Positions 15,770 to 23,844 of a DNA stretch of 64,000 nucleotides are shown here, one piece after another. Origin of the DNA: Streptomyces sp. SKN60. Its GTDB lineage: Bacteria; Actinomycetota; Actinomycetes; Streptomycetales; Streptomycetaceae. Location of the stretch: contig NZ_JAHTMW010000020.1 in NCBI RefSeq assembly GCF_026236535.1, forward strand, positions 1 to 64,000. The letters run 5' to 3'. The notes under the pieces are model-generated. The model saw nothing but the letters and a program-made list of their open reading frames with translations, was not told the origin of the DNA and did not search any database. Position 1 is the first letter of the stretch. Each line of letters starts with the position of its first letter. A program made the position numbers and the translations under genes.

Positions 15770-16260
15770 GCGGCGTGCAATTGCGCGAGATGCGCTGGTG
15801 GGACCTGGCGCCGGTGCTCGCGCTCGAAGCCGAGCTGTTCCCCGAGGACGCCTGGTCGGAGGGGATGTTCTGGTCGGAGCTCGCGCACGCCCGCGGGCCG
15901 CGGGCGACCCGGCACTACGTGGTCGCCGAGACGGCGGACGGACGTCTCGTCGGGTACGCGGGGCTCGCGGCGGCCGGCGGCCTCGGCGACGTCCAGACCA
16001 TCGCCGTCGCCCGCGAGCAGTGGGGCACCGGCCTCGGCGGGCGCCTCCTCACCGACCTGCTCCAGCACGCCACGGCCTTCGAGTGCGACGAGGTCCTGCT
16101 CGAAGTGCGCGTGGACAACACCCGGGCCCAGAAGCTGTACGAGCGCTTCGGCTTCGAGCCCATCGGTTTCCGGCGCGGCTACTACCAGCCCGGAAACGTG
16201 GACGCGCTCGTGATGCGACTGACCGTTCAAGGAACAGAGACTGATTCAGATGGCTGCTGA
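15766..16260 (+). CDS. rimI: Ribosomal protein S18-alanine N-acetyltransferase
   Basis: A 164-residue GNAT-family acetyltransferase; RimI acetylates the N-terminal alanine of ribosomal protein S18 using acetyl-CoA. The acetyl-CoA pyrophosphate loop appears as REQWGTGLGGRLL, followed by the typical LEVRVDNTRAQKLYERFGF. The GTG start overlaps the tsaB stop, and the end overlaps the tsaD start by 11 bases, giving the common tsaB-rimI-tsaD operon. The specific substrate is taken from family and position. Confidence 0.92.
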   Translation: MSGVQLREMRWWDLAPVLALEAELFPEDAWSEGMFWSELAHARGPRATRHYVVAETADGRLVGYAGLAAAGGLGDVQTIAVAREQWGTGLGGRLLTDLLQHATAFECDEVLLEVRVDNTRAQKLYERFGFEPIGFRRGYYQPGNVDALVMRLTVQGTETDSDGC

Positions 16261-17341
16261 CGAACCGCTCGTACTCGGCATCGAGACCTCCTGCGACGAG
16301 ACCGGCGTCGGCATCGTCCACGGCACCACCCTGCTCGCCGACGCCGTCGCCTCCAGCGTCGACACCCACGCCCGGTTCGGCGGTGTCGTCCCCGAGATCG
16401 CCTCCCGCGCGCACCTGGAGGCCATGGTCCCGACGATCGAGCGCGCCCTGAAGGAGGCCGGGGTCTCCCCGAAGGACCTCGACGGCATCGCCGTGACCGC
16501 CGGGCCCGGCCTCGCGGGCGCGCTGCTCGTCGGCGTCTCGGCCGCCAAGGCGTACGCGTACGCGCTCGGCAAGCCGCTCTACGGCGTCAACCACCTCGCC
16601 TCGCACATCTGCGTCGACCAGCTGGAGCACGGCCGGCTGCCCGAGCCGACGATGGCGCTGCTGGTCTCCGGCGGCCACTCCTCGCTGCTGCTGTCCTCCG
16701 ACATCACCGCCGACGTGCGGCCCATGGGCGCCACCATCGACGACGCCGCCGGCGAGGCCTTCGACAAGATCGCCCGCGTCCTCGACCTCGGCTTCCCGGG
16801 CGGCCCGGTCATCGACCGGCTCGCCAGGGAGGGCGACCCGGCCGCCATCGCGTTCCCGCGCGGCCTGTCCGGCGCCAAGGACCCGGCGTACGACTTCTCC
16901 TTCTCCGGTCTGAAGACCGCCGTGGCCCGCTGGATCGAGGCCAAGCGGAACGCGGGCGAGGACGTGCCGGTACGGGACGTCGCCGCGTCCTTCCAGGAGG
17001 CGGTCGTCGACGTGCTCACCCGCAAGGCCGTCCGGGCCTGCCGGGACGAGGGCGTCGACCACCTGATGATCGGCGGCGGCGTGGCCGCCAACTCGCGCCT
17101 GCGCGCCCTCGCCGAGGAGCGCTGCGAGCGGGCCGGCATCCGGCTCCGCGTGCCGCGCCCCGGCCTGTGCACCGACAACGGCGCCATGGTGGCGGCGCTG
17201 GGCGCCGAGATGGTGGCGCGCGGGCGGGCCGCCTCCGACCTGGAGCTGTCGGCGGACTCCTCGCTGCCGGTGACGGAGTCGCACGTGCCGGGGAACCACG
17301 ACCATGTTCATGAGGTCAGCAAGGAGAACCTCTACTCGTGA
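16250..17341 (+). CDS. tsaD: tRNA N6-adenosine threonylcarbamoyltransferase TsaD
   Basis: Catalytic subunit that transfers the threonylcarbamoyl group to A37 of tRNA. The 363-residue protein has the N-terminal GIETSCDETGVGIV, the metal-binding NHLASH histidines (H-x3-H), and the ASKHA motif LLVSGGHSSLL. The carboxy-terminal 20 residues (HVPGNHDHVHEVSKENLYS) are a His-rich tail beyond the usual core. It overlaps rimI at its start and the next small gene at its stop (GTGA). Confidence 0.96.
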   Translation: MAADEPLVLGIETSCDETGVGIVHGTTLLADAVASSVDTHARFGGVVPEIASRAHLEAMVPTIERALKEAGVSPKDLDGIAVTAGPGLAGALLVGVSAAKAYAYALGKPLYGVNHLASHICVDQLEHGRLPEPTMALLVSGGHSSLLLSSDITADVRPMGATIDDAAGEAFDKIARVLDLGFPGGPVIDRLAREGDPAAIAFPRGLSGAKDPAYDFSFSGLKTAVARWIEAKRNAGEDVPVRDVAASFQEAVVDVLTRKAVRACRDEGVDHLMIGGGVAANSRLRALAEERCERAGIRLRVPRPGLCTDNGAMVAALGAEMVARGRAASDLELSADSSLPVTESHVPGNHDHVHEVSKENLYS

Positions 17342-17616
17342 GGGTCACTCTGATGTGGGAGGCGCGGGCGGCCGACGGGCGGGGTGAGGAACTCCTCGCC
17401 TGGGCGCGGGCCCAGGAGCTGTCGCCCGCCCCGCTCCGCCGCGAGACCTTCCGGGCCCCGCAGGACCGGGTCCTCGTCCTCACCTGGTGGGAGACGGCGG
17501 ACGGCCTCGACGCCGAACTCCCCGAGCTGCCGGAGCCGGACGGGGAGCTGATCACCCGTTCGGTGCACCGCTGGCGCTTCGAATCGGTCTCCCTTCAGTC
17601 GGATAGTCGTATCTAA
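17338..17616 (+). CDS. Small hypothetical protein downstream of tsaD
   Basis: A 92-residue protein whose GTG start overlaps the tsaD stop (GTGA at 17338-17341), so it is probably translationally coupled and part of the tsaB-rimI-tsaD transcript. The sequence alternates short strands and helices (VTLMWEARAADGRGEELLAWARAQ, then VLVLTWWETADGLDAELPEL), reminiscent of a small dimeric alpha/beta-barrel fold, but no family motif is certain. Function unknown. Confidence 0.7.
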   Translation: MRVTLMWEARAADGRGEELLAWARAQELSPAPLRRETFRAPQDRVLVLTWWETADGLDAELPELPEPDGELITRSVHRWRFESVSLQSDSRI

Positions 17617-17652
17617 GGCAACCTTTCGCCGGATTCGGGCATCCCACAGCGC

Positions 17653-18522
17653 GTGAAGAAGACGATCGCGCTGTGGGCGGCCCTGACCGCCGTCGCTCTG
17701 TTCGCGGCGACCGGCTGCACCACCGCCGACGCCGACGCCCCGGCCCCGGGAGCCGGTACGGCGACCCCGTCGGCCGGGAACAAGGCCCCCGGTGCCCAGG
17801 CCCCGGCCGCCCCGAAGGCCCCGGACGCGGCGGCCGCCGCTGCCGCCGCGTACCGCAAATGGGGCCTCAAGCCGCTCGCCGCGCCGCCCGCCCCGCCCGC
17901 GAAGAAGCCGGTCACGCGCGCGGTCGGCGGTCCCGTCCCGGTCATCAGCGACATCGAGACGGACCAGAAGGTCGTCTTCATCACGATCGACGACGGGGCC
18001 GAGAAGGACCCCGAGTTCGTCGCGATGATGAAGGACCTCAAGGTGCCGGTGACGATGTTCCTCACCGACGCCACCATCCGCGCGAATTACGGCTACTTCG
18101 AGCCGCTGCTCGCCCAGGGCCACGGCCTCGCCAACCACACCCTCACCCACCCCAACCTGCGCACCCTCTCCCCGGACGCCCAGCACCGGGAGATCTGCGG
18201 CCAGCAGGAGAAGCTGGCGAAGGAGTACGGCATCCGGCCCCGGCTCTTCCGCCCGCCGTACGGCAACTGGAACGAGGCCACCCGCGCCGCCGCCGAGGAG
18301 TGCGGGGTCGAGGCGATCGTGCTGTGGCGCGAGTCCATGCAGATCCAGAACATGCAGTACCAGCGCGACGACAAGAAGCTGCACCCCGGCGACATCATCC
18401 TGGCCCACTTCCGCGGCCCGTCCGAGCTCAAGGGCCGCACGATGACCGAGATGATGGCCAACCTGCTGCGTCACATCGAGGAGCAGGGCTTCACGGTCGC
18501 GCGCCTGGAGGACTACGTCTAG
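17653..18522 (+). CDS. Polysaccharide deacetylase (NodB-type) lipoprotein, paralogue 1
   Basis: A 289-residue exported carbohydrate esterase family 4 protein. A lipoprotein signal ends at ATGC (Cys about 23), followed by an Ala/Pro-rich linker to about residue 95. The NodB domain has the catalytic TIDDGAE motif, the metal-binding NHTLTHP (H-x3-H), RPPYGNWNEAT and the C-terminal HPGDIILAHF. It probably removes acetyl groups from peptidoglycan or another surface glycan. A close paralogue lies at 23845-24783; both end in LEDYV. The GTG start lacks a clear Shine-Dalgarno. Confidence 0.9.
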   Translation: MKKTIALWAALTAVALFAATGCTTADADAPAPGAGTATPSAGNKAPGAQAPAAPKAPDAAAAAAAAYRKWGLKPLAAPPAPPAKKPVTRAVGGPVPVISDIETDQKVVFITIDDGAEKDPEFVAMMKDLKVPVTMFLTDATIRANYGYFEPLLAQGHGLANHTLTHPNLRTLSPDAQHREICGQQEKLAKEYGIRPRLFRPPYGNWNEATRAAAEECGVEAIVLWRESMQIQNMQYQRDDKKLHPGDIILAHFRGPSELKGRTMTEMMANLLRHIEEQGFTVARLEDYV

Positions 18523-18568
18523 AAGACCGGGTCCGGAGAAAACCAGGTCCGGAAAAACTTCGGGTGGG

Positions 18569-18595
18569 TGTCGATGCGGCCGCGTCCCGTTCGAC
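18569..18595 (+). promoter_or_regulatory. Predicted ECF42-type sigma-factor promoter
   Basis: TGTCGA at 18569-18574 and CGAC at 18592-18595, 17 bases apart, lie 54 bases before the DGPF gene and upstream of the ECF42 sigma gene. TGTCGA with a CGA-type -10 is what I recall as the promoter preference of ECF42 sigma factors, which act on promoters in front of DGPF genes. Autoregulation is therefore likely, but inferred. Confidence 0.6.
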
Positions 18596-18648
18596 GTATG
18601 AGTGGAAGGCGGGGAACGGCCCCGCCCCACCGCACCCGAGGAGTCACC

Positions 18649-19014
18649 ATGCCCCGCTACCTCTCCCTCGTCCGCATCGAGGAGAACACCATCGACCTGG
18701 CGTCGGCGGACCCCGGCTTCGAGGAGCGCATGGGCGCGCTGTTCGAGGAGATCACCAAGGCCGGCGTCATGCTGGACACGGCCGGTCTGAAGCCCACCGC
18801 CGAGGCCACCCGGATCAGCTGGTCGGACGGGAAGCTGTCGTACACGGACGGCCCGTTCACCGAGACCAAGGAGGTCGTCGGCGGCTACGCCATGATGCAG
18901 TGCAAGGACATGGCCGAGGCGATCGAGTGGGGGAAGCGCTTCCTGGAGGTGCACCCCAAGCACTGGAAGGTCGGCCTGGAGGTCCGCGAGGTCGAGGAGA
19001 TGCCGGAGGGCTGA
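18649..19014 (+). CDS. DGPF (YCII-related) domain protein
   Basis: A 121-residue YciI-fold protein with the family signature YTDGPFTETKEVVGGY and the following helix AIEWGKRFLEVHP. The ATG has a strong GAGGAG ribosome-binding site. Genes of this family accompany ECF42 sigma factors across actinobacteria, as here, where the sigma gene begins 46 bases downstream. The biochemical role of DGPF proteins is not established; one might be an input or output of the sigma circuit. Confidence 0.9.
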   Translation: MPRYLSLVRIEENTIDLASADPGFEERMGALFEEITKAGVMLDTAGLKPTAEATRISWSDGKLSYTDGPFTETKEVVGGYAMMQCKDMAEAIEWGKRFLEVHPKHWKVGLEVREVEEMPEG

Positions 19015-19060
19015 GCCCGGTTCGCGGCGGTTGTCAGTGCTCTGTGCTGTCATGTGACCC

Positions 19061-20311
19061 GTGACGGTGCAGAGCACGCTGGAGACGGTCTTCCGGCTGG
19101 AGTCCGCGCGGATCGTGGCCACCGCGGCGAGGATCGTCCGGGACCTCGGCATCGCCGAGGAGATCGCCCAGGACGTGTTCCTGGCGGCCCTGGAGCAGTG
19201 GCCCGGCTCCGGGGTCCCCGACCGGCCGGGCGCCTGGCTGACGGCCGCCGCCAAGCACCGCGCCGTCGACCTGGTGCGCCGCCGCGAGACGTACGCCCGC
19301 AAGCTCGCCGAGGTCGGCCGGGCCCTCGCGGAGGAGTCGTACGACCCGGAGCCCGCCGGCCCCGGCGACATCGACGACGACGTGCTCCGCCTCGTCTTCA
19401 CCACCTGCCACCCGGTGCTCTCCGCCGAGGCGCGCGCCGCGCTCACGCTGCGGCTCGTCGGCGGCCTGCGCACCGACGAGATCGCCCGGGCCTTCCTCGT
19501 CCCGGAGGCGACCGTCGCCGCCCGGATCACCCGCGCGAAGCGGACCCTCGCGAAGGCGGGCGTGGAGTTCGAGGTGCCGTACGGGGAGGAGCGCGCCGCC
19601 CGGCTCGGCTCGGTCCTCGAAGTCATCTACCTGATCTTCAACGAGGGGTACGCGGCGACCGCCGGCGACGATCTTCTGCGGCCCGGGCTCTGCGAGGACG
19701 CGCTGCGGCTCGCCCGCGGCCTGGCCGCGCTGATGCCGGCGGAAAGCGAGGTGCACGGCCTGGCCGCCCTCCTGGAGATCCAGGCCTCGCGCACCGCCGC
19801 CCGCACCGGGCCGGACGGGGCGCCGGTGCTGCTCGCCGACCAGAACCGCCGGCGCTGGAACCGGCTGCTGATCCGGCGCGGTTACGCCGCCCTGGAGCGC
19901 GCCGTCGAGACGGGCGGCGCCTCCGGCCCGTACGCCCTGCAGGCCGCCGTCGCCGCCTGCCACGCCCGGGCGCCCGCCTACGCGGACACCGACTGGCCCA
20001 CCATCGCCGCCCTCTACGCCCGGCTCGCCGCCGTCGCGCCCTCCCCGGTCGTCGAGCTCAACCGCGCCGTCGCGGTGTCGATGGCCGAGGGCCCCGCGGC
20101 GGGCCTCGCCCTCGTCGACGCCCTGGCCACCGCCCCCGGCCTCGACCGCTACCACCTGCTGCCCAGCGTCCGCGGCGACCTGCTCGCCCGCCTGGGCCGT
20201 ACGGCGGAGGCGCGCGCGGAGTTCGAGCGGGCGGCGGAACTCACCCGCAACGAACGGGAACGCGACCTGTTGCTTGCCCGCGCCAGGGAGGCCCGGGCTC
20301 AGGAGGGGTAG
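19061..20311 (+). CDS. ECF42-group RNA polymerase sigma factor with C-terminal extension
   Basis: A 416-residue extracytoplasmic-function sigma factor. Sigma region 2 is at about 8-75 (IAEEIAQDVFLAALEQWP and RAVDLVRRR), region 4 at about 110-165 (LRTDEIARAFLVPEATVAARITRAKR). The remaining 240 residues form a helical, TPR-like extension containing NEGYAATAGDD and LNRAVAVSMAEGP, diagnostic of ECF42, a group without a classical anti-sigma factor. It is probably co-transcribed with the DGPF gene from the TGTCGA promoter at 18569. The 3' end overlaps the convergent gene by 13 bases. Confidence 0.92.
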   Translation: MTVQSTLETVFRLESARIVATAARIVRDLGIAEEIAQDVFLAALEQWPGSGVPDRPGAWLTAAAKHRAVDLVRRRETYARKLAEVGRALAEESYDPEPAGPGDIDDDVLRLVFTTCHPVLSAEARAALTLRLVGGLRTDEIARAFLVPEATVAARITRAKRTLAKAGVEFEVPYGEERAARLGSVLEVIYLIFNEGYAATAGDDLLRPGLCEDALRLARGLAALMPAESEVHGLAALLEIQASRTAARTGPDGAPVLLADQNRRRWNRLLIRRGYAALERAVETGGASGPYALQAAVAACHARAPAYADTDWPTIAALYARLAAVAPSPVVELNRAVAVSMAEGPAAGLALVDALATAPGLDRYHLLPSVRGDLLARLGRTAEARAEFERAAELTRNERERDLLLARAREARAQEG

Positions 20312-21792
20312 CGCAGGATCTGTCCGGCCGTGGTGCCGACGAGGACCGTGCCGTCGGGGGCCGCGTGCAGCGAGAGCTTCCCGTACGGGGGCAGCGTGCG
20401 CCGTTCGAGGACGGTGCCGTCCGTCGCGTCGAGCGAGACGAGGGTGTCGTCCTCGCACAGGGCGTGCACGACGCCGTCGTACGCGTCGAGGGCGGCGATC
20501 ACCGCGTCCATGGGGCGGCGCCAGACGACCTCCCCGGCGGGGAAGGTCCGCCGGACCAGCTCGCCCCACCCGGTCAGCAGCGCGGGCCCGGCGGCGTCGG
20601 AGACGTACACCGCCAGGATCGCCGGCTCGTCCAGGGTGAAGAGCGGTGTCTCGACGGCGGAACCGGCGGCGCCGGGGCCGAGCGCGATCACGTCCCGGCG
20701 CCGCCGGCGCGTGAACAGCAGCTCCGGGCAGCGGCGGGCGTCGAGCGGGTCCAGCTCGTAGCGGTCGGGCTCGTAGACCGCGCCCAGCGGGGTGCCGTCG
20801 GGGGCGAAGACCAGAGTGTTGGGGACGGGATCCGCCATCCGGTAGACGTCGCGGTCGTACGTGTCGCGGATCGCCCACACTCCGTCCGTACGGGCCGACA
20901 ACGCGGCCGAGAAGGGCACCGACGGGGTGTCCAGGACCGTGCCGTCGGCGAGGTCGACGAGGGGGAAGTCGGTCCGGGTACGGGAGTCGGGGCCGGGGAC
21001 GGAGACCCGGGCCGTGCGCTCGTCGGCCGAGACCACGATCCGGGTGCCAGGGGCCGCGGTGGGCGCGGGAACGCTCCACAGCACCTCCCCGTCCGAGCGC
21101 CGGCACTCCAGCGTGGTGTCGCGGCGGGTGGCGAGCACCCGGCCGTCGCTCAGCCCGGCCACGGCCCGCACCCCGCCCTTGCATGCGTAGCTCCGGCCGG
21201 CCCGCTCGGCGAGCGCTTGAAGTACGGACGGCGCGGGTTCGAGCTCGGGGTACGGGAGTTGGGCGTCCGGGTCGATCAGCGGCGCGTCGACGGGGTGCGG
21301 CGCGAGGTCGTCGGGGGCGAGACCGAGCCAGTCCTCGCGGACGAAGGTGGCCCGGGAGCGCTCGTACGTGTCCCCGTCGTCCATGGCACAGAGAGTGAGT
21401 TCGAGGGTGTGCGCGTCCGTCCAGCGGACCAGCTCGACACCCCAGTTGGTGTCGGGGAGGTCGACACGGTGGCCGCTCTCGGGTTCGAGCAGGATCAGGT
21501 TGCCCTCGCGCGTGTACCCGTCGCCGTTGTCGAAGCCGATGGCGAGCAGCGGAAGCGTGGGGTGGAAGGCCATGGTGTCGGTCTCCATGGCGAAGTGCAG
21601 GACCTGCGCGCAGGAGAGGTCGGCGGTGCGGTAGACCACGACCCGGCTCAGGTCCGAGATGACCGAACTGACCGCGAGCCACTGCCCGTCGGCGCTGACG
21701 ACCGCCTCCGTCGGGTGCCCGAACACCTCGGGGAAGGGCTCGTCGTGGAAGGCGGTGTACGGGGTGGGCGTCCCCTCCGGACGCAGCGTCAT
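20299..21792 (-). CDS. Putative beta-propeller protein, unknown function
   Basis: A 497-residue protein made of repeated short beta-strand blocks with Asp-Gly turns (VSADGQWLAVSS, GLSDGRVLATRRD, APDGTVLVGTT), the pattern of a WD40/PQQ-type propeller. No signal peptide or membrane segment is seen, so it is probably cytoplasmic and likely a scaffold; no enzyme motif is visible. ATG at 21792 has a very strong GGGGGAG ribosome-binding site, which decides the start although the frame is open far upstream. It converges on the ECF42 gene and diverges from the membrane protein at 21859. Confidence 0.8.
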   Translation of the reverse strand: MTLRPEGTPTPYTAFHDEPFPEVFGHPTEAVVSADGQWLAVSSVISDLSRVVVYRTADLSCAQVLHFAMETDTMAFHPTLPLLAIGFDNGDGYTREGNLILLEPESGHRVDLPDTNWGVELVRWTDAHTLELTLCAMDDGDTYERSRATFVREDWLGLAPDDLAPHPVDAPLIDPDAQLPYPELEPAPSVLQALAERAGRSYACKGGVRAVAGLSDGRVLATRRDTTLECRRSDGEVLWSVPAPTAAPGTRIVVSADERTARVSVPGPDSRTRTDFPLVDLADGTVLDTPSVPFSAALSARTDGVWAIRDTYDRDVYRMADPVPNTLVFAPDGTPLGAVYEPDRYELDPLDARRCPELLFTRRRRRDVIALGPGAAGSAVETPLFTLDEPAILAVYVSDAAGPALLTGWGELVRRTFPAGEVVWRRPMDAVIAALDAYDGVVHALCEDDTLVSLDATDGTVLERRTLPPYGKLSLHAAPDGTVLVGTTAGQILRYPS

Positions 21793-21845
21793 GATCTCCC
21801 CCTTGGATCCGGTCACCGGGGAAACCCTACGACCCGGCCGGTCGC

Positions 21846-21858
21846 TAGGCTCGCCGGT
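21846..21858 (+). promoter_or_regulatory. -10 element in front of the membrane protein gene
   Basis: TAGGCT at 21846-21851 is 7 bases before the ATG at 21859; no Shine-Dalgarno is present, so the transcript is probably leaderless. Confidence 0.5.
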
Positions 21859-22509
21859 ATGTCTCGCCGTACCGCACTGCCCCGCCTGCCCCAACTGCCG
21901 CCGCCCCCACCGCCCGTCGAGCTGCGCAGCTGGCCGGACCGGGAGGCGCTGCTCGCCGACCGGGCGGTCGCGCTCGGGGATCTGTCGCGGCGGCTGCTCG
22001 GCGGTGGGCGGCTCGCGCTGTTCCTGACCTGGCTGGCGCTGCTCCAGCTCGGGTGGGCGATGGTCGGTGTGCTGCTCACCTCGCTCTCCAGCGCGCTGAG
22101 CGACCCGATCTCGATGCTCATCGGCCTGATCATGGCCGGCCTCGGCATCGGCGTGCTCGGGCCGGCGGTCTGGCTGACCGTGCGCAGCGTGCGCCGGGAC
22201 CGGGTGGTGCGGGAGCGGCTCGTGCTGTGGGCGGCGCTCGACCGGCACGGGCCGACGGACGCGCGGCTGCGGGCCCCGGCGCTGAGCGTCTGCTGGCTGC
22301 TGCTGTCCGCCGTGCTGTGCGGGCTCGGCCTGTTCCTGGGCTTCACCGTCCCCGCCGGGACCGCGACCCGGTCGGGCGACGGCTACGGCATGGTCGCGTA
22401 CGGGATGGGGATCGGCCTCATCCTCTGGATCAACGGGCTCATCGGCCTGAACAAGGCCGTCGCGCACTACCGCCTGGCCGTCCGGCTCAACGCCCCGCTC
22501 ACCGCCTAG
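21859..22509 (+). CDS. Small integral membrane protein, unknown function
   Basis: A 216-residue protein with a Pro-rich N-terminal stretch (LPQLPPPPPP), then four predicted membrane helices in two pairs (LALFLTWLALLQLGWAMVGV with the following ISMLIGLIMAGLGIGVLGP, then LSVCWLLLSAVLCGLGLF and VAYGMGIGLILWINGLIGL). No conserved functional motif is recognised. Its TAG stop shares the palindrome CTAG (22506-22509) with the stop of the convergent methyltransferase gene. Confidence 0.8.
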   Translation: MSRRTALPRLPQLPPPPPPVELRSWPDREALLADRAVALGDLSRRLLGGGRLALFLTWLALLQLGWAMVGVLLTSLSSALSDPISMLIGLIMAGLGIGVLGPAVWLTVRSVRRDRVVRERLVLWAALDRHGPTDARLRAPALSVCWLLLSAVLCGLGLFLGFTVPAGTATRSGDGYGMVAYGMGIGLILWINGLIGLNKAVAHYRLAVRLNAPLTA

Positions 22510-23711
22510 GGGCGGACCGGCCGCCCGATCAGCATCGTCGGCGCGCCCGCGACCCGAGTGAGCAGCACCGTCGCCGAGTTGGGGCCCTTGGGCTTCACCT
22601 TCCGCCGGATCTCCTCGGGTTCGACGGCCGAGCCGCGCTTCTTCACGGTCAGGACGCCGACCTCGCGCTCGCGCAGCAGCGCCTTCAACTTCTTGAGATT
22701 GAAGGGGAGTTCGTCGGTGATCTCGTAGGCGGCGGCGTACGGCGTGGGGCGCAGCTCGTCCGCCGTGACGTACGCGATGGTCTCGTCGATCAGACCGCCG
22801 TCCAGCTCCTTCGCCACCTCGGCGACCAGGTGCGCGCGGATGACGGCGCCGTCCGGCTCGTACAGATAGCGGCCGACGGGCCGGACCGCCGGGTCCGGCA
22901 GCCGCTCTCCCCCATGGCCTTCGGCATGGGAGGTACCCCCAGTGAGTGTGGCGCCGCCGGGCAGCAGGGTGGCGCGGCGGGCGCCCGGCTCGGTGCCGAA
23001 CCACAGCACCGCCTCCTTCACGTCGCCGCCGTCCGAGATCCACTCGGCCTCGGCCTCCTCCGGCACCGCCTCGTGCGGGACGCCGGGCGCGATCTTCAGG
23101 GCCGCGTGCGGGGCCTTGCGGGCCGCCTCGATCGCCCAGGACAGCGGCGGCGAGTACGCCTCGGGGTCGAAGATCCGGCCCCGGCCGCCGCGCCGCGCCG
23201 GGTCGACGAACACCGCGTCGTACGGGCTGGTGTCGATCTCCGTCACGTCCGCGCACCGCACCTCGATCAGCTCCGCGAGGCCGAGCGCGGCGGCGTTGGC
23301 ACGGGCCGCCTCGGCGGTCAGCGGGTCGCGGTCGACGGCGAGGACGGAGATCCCGGCGCGGGCGAGCGCGATCGCGTCGCCGCCGATGCCGGAGCAGAGG
23401 TCGGCGACGCCGCGCACGCCGAGCGCCTTCATCCGCTCCGCCCGGTAGCTCCCGACCGTCGCCCGCGTCGACTGCTCGACGCCGTTCGGGGTGAAGTACA
23501 TGCGGTACGCGTCCTCGGCGCCGAACTTCGCCACCGCCCGCTGCCGCAGCCGGGCCTGCCCGAGCGCCGCCGACACCAGTTCGGCCGGGTGGTCGCGGCG
23601 CAGCCGCGAGGCGACCGCCAGCTCCTGGGCGGGGTCGTAGTCGCGCAGGGTGGCGAGCAGGGCCTGCCCCTCGGGGGCGAGCAGGGTGGTGAAGGCGGCG
23701 AGGTCGGTCAC
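22506..23711 (-). CDS. Class I SAM-dependent methyltransferase with THUMP-like C-terminus
   Basis: A 401-residue protein with an N-terminal helical region, a Rossmann SAM-binding core (DLCSGIGGDAIALARAG, then VLAVDRDPLT), and FVDPARRGGRGRIFDP, where the DPAR motif is typical of this actinobacterial family. The C-terminal third ends in a THUMP-like region with VLTVKKRGSAVEPEEIRRK. The substrate, possibly RNA, is unknown. GTG at 23711 is the best start; GACAAT stands 6 bases before it. A small palindromic repeat is inserted in frame at 22907-22940, adding about 12 residues (GGTSHAEGHGGE). Confidence 0.85.
   Translation of the reverse strand: MTDLAAFTTLLAPEGQALLATLRDYDPAQELAVASRLRRDHPAELVSAALGQARLRQRAVAKFGAEDAYRMYFTPNGVEQSTRATVGSYRAERMKALGVRGVADLCSGIGGDAIALARAGISVLAVDRDPLTAEAARANAAALGLAELIEVRCADVTEIDTSPYDAVFVDPARRGGRGRIFDPEAYSPPLSWAIEAARKAPHAALKIAPGVPHEAVPEEAEAEWISDGGDVKEAVLWFGTEPGARRATLLPGGATLTGGTSHAEGHGGERLPDPAVRPVGRYLYEPDGAVIRAHLVAEVAKELDGGLIDETIAYVTADELRPTPYAAAYEITDELPFNLKKLKALLREREVGVLTVKKRGSAVEPEEIRRKVKPKGPNSATVLLTRVAGAPTMLIGRPVRP
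22907..22940. repeat. Streptomyces-type small palindromic repeat inserted in a coding region
   Basis: The stretch reads CTCCCCCATGGCC, then TTCG, then GCATGGGAGG, then TACCCCC: near-complementary arms around a TTCG loop. I recognise it as a member of the short dispersed hairpin repeats common between Streptomyces genes. Here it lies inside the methyltransferase gene and keeps the frame, encoding a Gly/His/Glu-rich loop. Confidence 0.65.
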
Positions 23712-23844
23712 CCTCCCATTGTCGCCGTGGTCCGGCGGCCCGAAGACCGTGGTCCGTACGGGTGCGGGCCGCCCGGGGGACGGTGCGGGTCCGCCGGTGG
23801 TGTCGGGGCTCCGGAGGGGCGTGGCGCTGACAGGATGCGGCGCC

